A stretch of DNA of 9,338 nucleotides from Prevotellaceae bacterium. Its GTDB lineage: Bacteria; Bacteroidota; Bacteroidia; Bacteroidales; UBA932. The notes beneath the pieces were generated by a model. The model ran no database searches and was not told where the DNA came from. It saw only the letters and a list, made by a program, of their open reading frames with translations. The position numbers were made by a program, and so were the translations under genes. This document shows positions 1-6,100 of this stretch, one piece after another (the first letter of the stretch is position 1; every line of letters begins with the position of its first letter). The stretch lies in assembly GCA_031278495.1 (NCBI GenBank), contig JAITKG010000119.1:1-9338 (forward strand), written 5' to 3'.

Positions 1-4
1 CAAC

Positions 5-44
5 CTTAAATCTTTAAATGTTGAAATTTTTAAATCCTGCAATC
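5..44. repeat. AT-rich imperfect tandem octamers downstream of uppP
   Basis: After the uppP stop codon the sequence falls into 8-bp units: CTTAAATC, TTTAAATG, TTGAAATT, TTTAAATC, then a more diverged CTGCAATC. No coding sequence or clear hairpin terminator is visible in bases 1-52. The 14-mer TTAAATCTTTAAAT (6-19) recurs exactly, in inverted orientation, at 2971-2984. It looks like intergenic short tandem repeat material. Role unknown. Confidence 0.6.
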
Positions 45-52
45 CCGAAACG

Positions 53-847
53 CTACTGCGAAAAAGAATAAATCAGCGCCGCCGCGCCTGTTATTGCGCA
101 ATAGGCGGCAAAATAGATGAGTTTTCCGCGCTTGACGATTGCGATCATCCATTTGCAGGCGGCGCAACCGGCGGCAAAAGCGGCAATAAAGCCAGTTAAT
201 AATGCCGGCGCAGGTATAGCGACAGAGCCGGAAAAACCGCCTTTCATCAAATCCAGCAATGCCTCGCCCAGAATGGGAACCAATACCATGAGGAATGAAA
301 ATTGCGCAACGGTTTCTTTCTTGTTGCCCAACAGCAACCCGGTAGAAATAGTTGCGCCGGAACGCGAAAGTCCCGGCAGCACGGCGCATGCCTGCGCAAT
401 GCCAATGAGAAAAGCGTCGCGGAAAGAAATTTTCCCTTTCGCCCCTGGTTTGGCATAATAAGCGAATGCCAATAATGAAGCGGTAACCAGGAGGCACGCG
501 CCCACGACCAATAACCCCGAACTGAACAGCGATTCGATGACGTCCTTAAAAAACACGCCCACCACTGCTACCGGCAGCATCGACAGGATAATTTTTGCTA
601 CATATTGCGTTTCGTCATTCCATTGAAAACGGCACATGCCTTTGCCTAAACCGGCAATTTCTTTCCAGAGGATTAAAATCGTGCTGCACACGGTAGCCGC
701 ATGCACCGCTACGGCGAACATTAAATTCTCTTCGCCCTGTAACCCGAAAAGGGTTTGTCCAATTTGTAAATGCCCGCTACTGCTTACCGGAAGAAACTCC
801 GTAAGCCCTTGTACCAAGCCCAAAACAAGCGCTTCCCACCAATCCAT
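53..847 (-). CDS. uppP: Undecaprenyl-diphosphatase (UppP/BacA family)
   Basis: This 264-residue integral membrane enzyme removes a phosphate from undecaprenyl diphosphate, regenerating the lipid carrier for peptidoglycan and other surface glycans. Family members also give bacitracin resistance when abundant. Both family motifs are present. The first is QGLTEFLPVSSSGHL at residues 13-27, with Q13 and E17 for the (E/Q)xxxE motif and H26 matching the catalytic His. The second is PGLSRSGAT at 158-166, with R162 matching the essential Arg. Several hydrophobic segments fit the family fold, and the length is normal (about 260-280). The ATG lies 6 bp after the stop of the DUF3098 gene, so the two are surely cotranscribed from the ftsX promoter. 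No internal terminator was seen. In related genomes this run often continues into truB and queA, but that part is outside the window. Identification is firm. Confidence 0.97.
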   Translation of the reverse strand: MDWWEALVLGLVQGLTEFLPVSSSGHLQIGQTLFGLQGEENLMFAVAVHAATVCSTILILWKEIAGLGKGMCRFQWNDETQYVAKIILSMLPVAVVGVFFKDVIESLFSSGLLVVGACLLVTASLLAFAYYAKPGAKGKISFRDAFLIGIAQACAVLPGLSRSGATISTGLLLGNKKETVAQFSFLMVLVPILGEALLDLMKGGFSGSVAIPAPALLTGFIAAFAAGCAACKWMIAIVKRGKLIYFAAYCAITGAAALIYSFSQ

Positions 848-853
848 ACGCGT

Positions 854-1153
854 TTATTTTTCCGGTGTTTTGGGTTTGCGCATGATCGCGTATACTTCTA
901 TCGCAAAGCCGGCAATCACGACCACTGGCGCTAAGGTGATGCGTGTAAAACTGAATAATTCCGCGCCATCGAAGACGTCCGGGTTATCGCTTCCGCCGCC
1001 CAGCATAAGCAGGAAACCCACTACAATTACGCCAAAACCAATAGCAATGTATTTGTAGTTTTGCGGTTCGACAGCAAACCACGCCGTTTGTTTTGCCGCC
1101 TTGTCTGTGGCGGCAGCAGCCGTTTTTTTAGCCGTGATATTTTTTTGTGCCAT
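854..1153 (-). CDS. DUF3098 family small membrane protein
   Basis: This is a 99-residue protein with a Lys/Ala-rich, probably cytoplasmic N-terminus (1-23) and two predicted membrane helices (about 34-54 and 72-92) joined by a short Gly/Asp-rich loop (GGGSDNPDVFDG). The pattern NYKYIAIGFGVIVVGFLLM, then LFSFTRITLAP, then a closing YAIMRKP matches what I recall of DUF3098, a Bacteroidetes family with no established biochemical function. It sits 42 bp after ftsX and 6 bp before uppP, a conserved order in the phylum. By inference, it may help FtsX-linked division or lipid-carrier recycling. The 42-bp gap to ftsX is AT-rich, with no convincing promoter or terminator. Family assignment is strong; function is unknown. 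Confidence 0.9.
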   Translation of the reverse strand: MAQKNITAKKTAAAATDKAAKQTAWFAVEPQNYKYIAIGFGVIVVGFLLMLGGGSDNPDVFDGAELFSFTRITLAPVVVIAGFAIEVYAIMRKPKTPEK

Positions 1154-1195
1154 ATTGTTTAGTATTAAAAATTATTTTCCCTTTGCCGCCAGCCG

Positions 1196-2077
1196 TCAGG
1201 TAGCATACAGGTCGTCGTTGTTAATGCGCAGGAACCGCGTTACCGAAAAGTAGGTGGACACCCAGCTAATTAACATGCCCAATAACAAAATTGCCGCAAA
1301 CAGCATGCTTACCACGCGGGCGTCAATAAAGCCCAGCAGTTCGCCAAATTCATTTTGCAACGCATACACCACGCCGGTGATTAACAACACCGCAATAATG
1401 CCGGCGATAACGCCTTGCAGTAAACTCCGCAGCAGGAACGGCCGCCGGATGAACGCCCGCGTTGCGCCGACCAAACTCATGGTGTTTATCAGGAACCGCT
1501 TGGCATGAATGCTGAGGCGGATGGTATTATTGATAAGCACCATGGAAATAAACAGCAACAAGGTAATAAATACCAGCATCACCAAGCCGATTTTATGGAT
1601 GTTTTGATTTATCAAATCAATCAACGAGCGTTGGTACGACACTTCGCGAATATGCGGAATAGCCTGCAACTGCTTCTCAATAGAAGCAACGCTATCGGCG
1701 TCGGCATAAGCTGCCGTGAGTTTTGCCTCAATGGATACCGGCAGCGGATTGTAATTAAACGCCGCCATGAAATCAGCGCCGAGCAATTGTTTCATCTCTT
1801 CGGCAGCCTGTTCTTTGGAAATATATTTCGTTTGACGGACAAACGGCGCAGCGTCTAACTGTTTACGCACCCAGGCAGCGTCGGCTTCTGTGGCGTGTTC
1901 GTCCAGAATAACCGACAGGCTCAGGTTTTCCTTGAAAAATATGGACAAACGATGCGCATTGAGCAACAGTATTCCTGCCGACCCCAATAAAAACAACACA
2001 AGGGAAATACTAATCACCGCCGAAACGTAAGAAGTGCGTACCCGGCCTGCCATCATTCGCTGTTTATATTTTGCCAT
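1196..2077 (-). CDS. ftsX: Cell division protein FtsX (ABC transporter permease-like)
   Basis: This is a 293-residue membrane protein. FtsX works with the ATPase FtsE at the division site and, in studied bacteria, transmits ATP-driven changes that activate periplasmic peptidoglycan hydrolases. The layout is typical: a short cytoplasmic N-terminus, TM1 at about 19-39, a large periplasmic domain at about 45-160, then TM2-TM4 at about 162-184, 219-240 and 256-278. The conserved permease segment after TM2 reads INNTIRLSIHAKRFLINTMSLVGAT (181-205, abridged reading: INNTIRL, then INTMSLVGAT). The periplasmic domain has the family's SVILDE strand and a YISKEQA stretch. The ATG at 2077 follows a TACCTTTG -7 element by about 20 bp and begins a normal-length protein. 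It is the first gene of the run with DUF3098 and uppP. The partner ftsE is not in this window, which is common in Bacteroidetes. Confidence 0.95.
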   Translation of the reverse strand: MAKYKQRMMAGRVRTSYVSAVISISLVLFLLGSAGILLLNAHRLSIFFKENLSLSVILDEHATEADAAWVRKQLDAAPFVRQTKYISKEQAAEEMKQLLGADFMAAFNYNPLPVSIEAKLTAAYADADSVASIEKQLQAIPHIREVSYQRSLIDLINQNIHKIGLVMLVFITLLLFISMVLINNTIRLSIHAKRFLINTMSLVGATRAFIRRPFLLRSLLQGVIAGIIAVLLITGVVYALQNEFGELLGFIDARVVSMLFAAILLLGMLISWVSTYFSVTRFLRINNDDLYAT

Positions 2078-2096
2078 ATAGCGTTACTATGATGTG

Positions 2097-2104
2097 CAAA
2101 GGTA
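2097..2104 (-). promoter_or_regulatory. Candidate -7 promoter element for the ftsX operon
   Basis: On the minus strand this reads TACCTTTG, fitting the Bacteroidetes sigma-ABfr -7 consensus TAnnTTTG. It lies 19 bp upstream of the ftsX ATG, giving a very short leader. The position for a -33 TTTG holds only ATGT, so the upstream element is weak. No other promoter is visible in the 83-bp spacer. Confidence 0.6.
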
Positions 2105-2140
2105 CAAAAGAAAGGGGAATTATACATTACACGGGGGGAA

Positions 2141-2152
2141 TTTTCCGGAAAA
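2141..2152. other. Perfect 12-bp palindrome TTTTCCGGAAAA
   Basis: This perfect palindrome starts 8 bp past the pnuC stop codon and lies 36 bp upstream of the ftsX -7 element. It has no loop and little GC, so it would make a poor terminator. A protein-binding site is equally possible. Nothing else in the pnuC-ftsX spacer looks like a terminator, so read-through from pnuC into ftsX cannot be excluded. Confidence 0.3.
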
Positions 2153-2160
2153 AATCTTTG

Positions 2161-2856
2161 TCAAACGGCTGCACCCGGCAAATTATCCGGTATTTTACCG
2201 GCGTCCGTTCGTTCCTTGCGGTACGTTTTCAGCCAGTGCAGGAATCCAAACGACGCCATGCCGATTTTCATGAAACTCTCCAGCGCAAGGAACAGCAACC
2301 CGCCGAAAGGATAGCGGATAGCATTCGTAATATTCACGGTCATCCATGCCGCCCAGCAATCCAGCTTTTTCTGCGCCGACAGCCATTGCGCCGTGAGGAT
2401 AACTACTAAAATAAATGCATCTAAAAACGGTTGTTCCGCCCGGCGCACCGCCGGAAACCACAGGTGCAGCCGGGAAACAATTGCGCCAAGTATAACGGTC
2501 AATACCGCCACCGCAAGCAATACCAACAGCCGGCGACGGTTGTCCAGCAAGGTAATTTTCAGTTCATGGCGGTTATTGGCTTCGTTGGCGCGCGGGTGCG
2601 TCCAGCGGTAATGCCCATACATATTTATGGCAAACGAAATCGGTTGCAACAGCATGCTCGAATATAATCCCTTTTGCAAAAACAACGGGAACAGCAGCAG
2701 GTTATAGAGGTAACCAACCCAGAAATTAGCCGTTTTGGCGCGCATTGCCAAGAAAATGCAAACCAAGCCGGCGAGCGTGCAAACGACTTCCAAATAACTC
2801 ACCTGTTGCCTGCCGACCGTGAAACAAATAGTGTGTACGTCAAAAAAAGTAAACAT
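2161..2856 (-). CDS. pnuC: PnuC-family vitamin-precursor transporter (probably nicotinamide riboside)
   Basis: This is a 231-residue inner-membrane protein of the PnuC family, facilitated transporters of nicotinamide riboside. Some homologues carry thiamine (PnuT) or riboflavin (PnuX). Family features are clear: an early helix with LAMRAKTANFWVGYLYN (36-52), the LYSSMLLQ...INMYGHYRW block (64-85), and late in the protein WAAW at 168-171, matching the family WxxW motif, followed by N175. It has about seven hydrophobic segments and normal length, ending in a basic, probably cytoplasmic tail. Translation from the ATG at 2856 gives a complete N-terminus 40 bp downstream of a TATCTTTG promoter element. 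The spacing around it suggests its own transcription unit. No NAD or thiamine gene, TonB-dependent receptor or TPP riboswitch adjoins it, so substrate is inferred from family only. Family is firm; nicotinamide riboside is the default, not proven. Confidence 0.9.
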   Translation of the reverse strand: MFTFFDVHTICFTVGRQQVSYLEVVCTLAGLVCIFLAMRAKTANFWVGYLYNLLLFPLFLQKGLYSSMLLQPISFAINMYGHYRWTHPRANEANNRHELKITLLDNRRRLLVLLAVAVLTVILGAIVSRLHLWFPAVRRAEQPFLDAFILVVILTAQWLSAQKKLDCWAAWMTVNITNAIRYPFGGLLFLALESFMKIGMASFGFLHWLKTYRKERTDAGKIPDNLPGAAV

Positions 2857-2871
2857 AAAATGAATTTATTA

Positions 2872-2892
2872 CCCATCAAGGGCGTCAATGGG
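2872..2892 (-). promoter_or_regulatory. Possible 5'-terminal hairpin in the pnuC leader
   Basis: On the minus strand CCCATTGA (2892-2885) can pair with TTGATGGG (2879-2872) as RNA: eight pairs including two G-U wobbles, with a CGCCC loop. The expected start of transcription is close to 2890-2893, so the hairpin would form at the very 5' end of the mRNA. The AT-rich 15 nt between it and the ATG stay open for ribosomes. It may stabilise the message or be a regulatory site; chance is also possible. Confidence 0.35.
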
Positions 2893-2895
2893 GCG

Positions 2896-2903
2896 CAAAG
2901 ATA
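2896..2903 (-). promoter_or_regulatory. Candidate -7 promoter element for pnuC
   Basis: On the minus strand this reads TATCTTTG, a good match to TAnnTTTG, placed 39 bp upstream of the pnuC ATG. The expected -33 position (19-bp spacer) reads GATG, a weak match, with TTGGG just next to it. A T-run lies between. The left arm of the 15-bp inverted repeat (2926-2940) abuts the -33 region. Confidence 0.6.
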
Positions 2904-2981
2904 CAAAAAAACAATGACCCAACATCGCAGGCTAATGTGAGTAATTGGCTGCGGCGGCAGTCAGTTTCTAATTTAAAGATT

Positions 2982-3023
2982 TAAAAAGAACCGCCGGCAC
3001 GTTTTCGTACCGGCAGTCCTTTT
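2982..3023 (-). terminator. Rho-independent terminator of the macroglobulin gene
   Basis: A GC-rich stem (GCCGGCACG at 2993-3001 with CGTACCGGC at 3006-3014, one G-U type pair, loop of four) is followed on the minus strand by TTCTTTTT. On the other side it has AAAAGGACT, so the A-tract and T-tract extend the pairing and could make it bidirectional. It lies about 80 bp after the macroglobulin stop codon and before the pnuC promoter, so it separates the two transcription units. Confidence 0.8.
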
Positions 3024-3050
3024 GTTGAATTAAGATTTAGCCGCGCCAGC

Positions 3051-3090
3051 CACATTTCCACATCTCCACATCTTCACATTTTCACATTAG
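3051..3090. repeat. Five tandem octamers, consensus CACATYTY
   Basis: Five uninterrupted 8-bp units start at 3051, 3059, 3067, 3075 and 3083: CACATTTC, CACATCTC, CACATCTT, CACATTTT and CACATTAG. The CACAT core is unchanged in all five, while the last three bases vary. The final unit is part of the 15-bp inverted repeat arm. Units are too short and lack spacers, so this is not CRISPR. It looks like slippage-prone intergenic repeat DNA. Confidence 0.85.
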
Positions 3091-3100
3091 CCTGCGTCAG

Positions 3101-3121
3101 CTTAATTCTTAATTCCTAACT
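3101..3121. repeat. Heptamer repeat spanning the macroglobulin stop codon
   Basis: CTTAATT (3101-3107) is repeated exactly at 3108-3114, followed by a diverged CCTAACT (3115-3121). Read on the minus strand, these repeats encode the last residues (LGIKN) and the TAA stop of the macroglobulin gene, so the protein's C-terminus is partly repeat-derived. Confidence 0.6.
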
Positions 3122-6100
3122 CAACCCGCACCCGCGTTCCTTCGCTGTGCGTGGTAAACTCCGGCGCATACATACATTGCAGGCTGGTAATACCGTTGGA
3201 AAATTCGCCGGCATGCGTGGCGAACAGTTCGTACTCGAAGACGCAGGTTCCTTTGGGGAGGTACGCAATAAAGAAGTTCGCCGCCGCATCGCGCATCGAT
3301 TCGTAATAGCCCAATCCATCCTGCCGGCGGTAACCCGACAATACGTTTACCGGCTCGAATGCCGCCGCCCGCATGTCTTTCAGGTGCACATATTCCATGT
3401 CGCGGTCGGCGCGGATTTCAATACGCACAGTAACTTTATCGCCTGTTTTCAGCGGATGCTCCGGCGTGATTTCCGTCAATACATCGCCGGCGGGCGAATG
3501 GATTTTCCGGTACAACCGCTTGTTGATTTGTACGCCGGTAGCGGCGGGCGTGATTTTGTCCAACTGTTCAAAATATTGCCAGTAAGCCGCGCCCCATGCC
3601 AGCCCCCCGTCTCCCGAAGGGGGCGTAATGGAGATGCGTCCCATAGATGGTCTTATCTCCGCACCGCGCCACGATGCCTTGAAATAGCCGGCGCCGGCTT
3701 CCGTAAGCCCCCCGCTTCCCGAAGGAGGAGTGATGAGGCTGTCGCCGACCATAATTTGATAGAGGGCGTCTGCCGTTCTCCCGTTGGAGGTTAGGGGATT
3801 TTGGCTTCCTTTTTTGAGCAACGCATAAACCGCTCCGACCGTAGCTTTGGTGGTCTTCCAGTCTTGCGTTTGTTTCTGTTTGAGCAGCCACGTTTGCATA
3901 TCGGCGACGGCGGCGGAGTCGCGGGCTATTTCGTCGAATGCTTCTATCAGCAACGCCTGCGTTTCAACGGGCGCCTGGTACCACCACCAGCCGCTTTCGT
4001 TGCGCCAGTACATGCCCATTTCATCGCTGTGCAACGCCGTTGCAGAGAGCGATTGCAGGATAAGTTGCGCAGCCTTTGTATCGTTGTAGCGATGCAATGC
4101 CAGCGCAAGCATACCTTTGAGGTAGTTATTGTATTTTGTCCAGTGGGCGGCTGCCTGCGTTTTGAAATATGCAAACGCTTCGCGCGCTTCCGCCGGAATG
4201 GGATACGTGTCCGTAAAGAAACTGCGGGCGTAGAGGTAGTGAACGGTTAAATACGCCGGCGAGTTTTCCTTTTTATCCTGCGGCGTTTTGTCCGCCTGCT
4301 TTTTTATTGCGTTAAAATCTTCCGCCAGCCGGTCATCCATGTAGCGGATGGCTTTGGCGAGTACGGCTTCGTCGCCGGCGGCGGGGATATTCATTTTCTG
4401 CAAATGCCCAATGCCCGCTACAATATGTTGTGTGATGTAGCGGTCGTCGCGACCGCCGCGGAACCATGCGAAGCCGCCGTTAGGCGTTTGCGCCTGCTGC
4501 ATTTTGCGCCATGCCGCCGCCTGCTCATCGCGCATCCGGTGAAGGTCGAACAGCAGGGCGATCCGTTGCTTGCGTTCCGCTTCATTGCGGGCATCGCGCA
4601 CCCAGGGCGTTTCTTCAAGCAAAAGGCTTTTCAGTTCCCCGTTCTTCTCTAAGTTCGATTGCAACGCCGCCGGCTGATAGTTGCGCCAAAGGTCAAATAC
4701 GCGTTTTATCTTCGGGTCGCTGTTGGCTATGTGCGCGGCAATGGCATTGGCACAGTAGCGGCTGAACACCTGTTCGGCGCATTCGTAGGGATATTCCATG
4801 ATATAGGGCAACGCCTGCACGGCGTACCACACCGGATGGCTGGTAAATTCTATGACGTATGCATGATTGCGCAATGTGGAACTGCCGGCGTGCAACAGTC
4901 TGGTAAATTCAAACTGTTTGGGCTGCGCGCCGCGCATGGGCAAAGGCAGGCTTTCCGTAACCAACATCCGGTTGGTCAGCACCGGCAGCGTGTGCTCTTC
5001 GCCGTCGGATACCTGCCGTCCTTCTTCCACCGGCGCAGTGGCGGTAATACGGTAAGTAACGGCTTGCAAGCCTTCTGGAATATGGATTTTCCACGACACC
5101 GCGCTGTTGCCGCCTGCTGCCAGCGATACGGTTTTTGCAGCCGTTTCGCCCGCCGTCCACAAGGCGATTTCCTGCAGGGTGAACGCGTCAAAAAAGCGGA
5201 CTTGCGCGGTTACGCCTAACGGTTTTTCGGAAAGGCTCGACAGCTTTGCACTGAAATAAAGGGTGTCGTTTTCACGGAAGAAGCGGGGCGCATTGGTAAA
5301 TATCATCAATTCTTTTTGCGTAACCGGCGTTTTTTGCACATAGCCGGTTTTTAAACCGGTCGTCCATGCGAGGGCTTGCATGTTCCAGCGGGTAAGCGAT
5401 TCGGGAACGGTGAAACGAATGACTGTTTCGCCGTTTTCGTTCGTTTGCAGTTGCGGGTAGAAGAACGCCGTTTCATTGAAGTTCGTGCGGAGCGGCACGG
5501 CGGGCGCGGTTTCCGCCGCTTCTTCATCTGCGGCTATTACCGCTTCCGTAAATTTAACAACGCTTTTTGACAGGGGGGAATCTTTCATATCCTCCACAGG
5601 TAATACCTCTGCATTTGCTGTAATACCGCCAACCCTAACCATTTTTCTTGAGCTGCCATAGCTGATGGAAAGCAAACTTTCCAACGAAATTAACCGGTCG
5701 TAGTTGCGTTGTTGCACGCTTTTCGCCGGATAATTTTGCGTTGCTTTTTCACTGTGCTTATATTGAAAAGCCTCCTGCGTGTTCCATGGGAACGTTATGG
5801 CGTTGTTCTTCCACGGGAAGAAATTCCATTGATTGGGAGCAAACGCATCCAACGAGGCGTCGTACATGGACGCTAACAGTTCGGCTGCCACTGCATCGCC
5901 GGCTTTGTCTTTAATCGTGATGCGCCATTCTTCTTCCTGTCCGGGTTGCAGTTTATCGCGGAAAGTGGCAAATTCGAGTGACAGTTTTTTATTGTCGAAA
6001 GGCACCTGTACGGTTTTATTTTGGCTGTAAACGCGGTTGTGCCGGACGAAAAACAGCGACACGCCAAAGCCGCCGCGGTGCGCTTCGGTAACCGGAATTT

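Larger units (their letters stand above)
2926..3096. repeat. Nested inverted repeat (foldback) in the macroglobulin-pnuC spacer
   Basis: CGCAGGCTAATGTGA (2926-2940) is the exact reverse complement of 3082-3096. Inside it, GGCTGCGGCGGC (2947-2958) pairs 10 of 12 with GCCGCGCCAGCC (3040-3051). At the centre lies the hairpin 2993-3001/3006-3014. The spacer between the first two arm blocks is 6 nt on the left and 30 nt on the right. The 24-nt difference equals three of the octamer units in the right arm. This could be a small MITE-like or REP-like element, or intergenic repeats arranged by chance. It carries no coding sequence. Confidence 0.55.

Noticed and set aside
1154..1195. Internal promoter between ftsX and the DUF3098 gene
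   Set aside because: The AT-rich 42-bp gap contains no TAnnTTTG on the minus strand, so cotranscription is simpler.
3051..3090. CRISPR-like array
   Set aside because: Units are 8 bp, directly adjacent and without spacers, and there are no cas genes.
2857..3101. TPP or other known riboswitch upstream of pnuC
   Set aside because: No CTGAGA or other TPP core motif is present on the minus strand, and the predicted leader is only about 35 nt.
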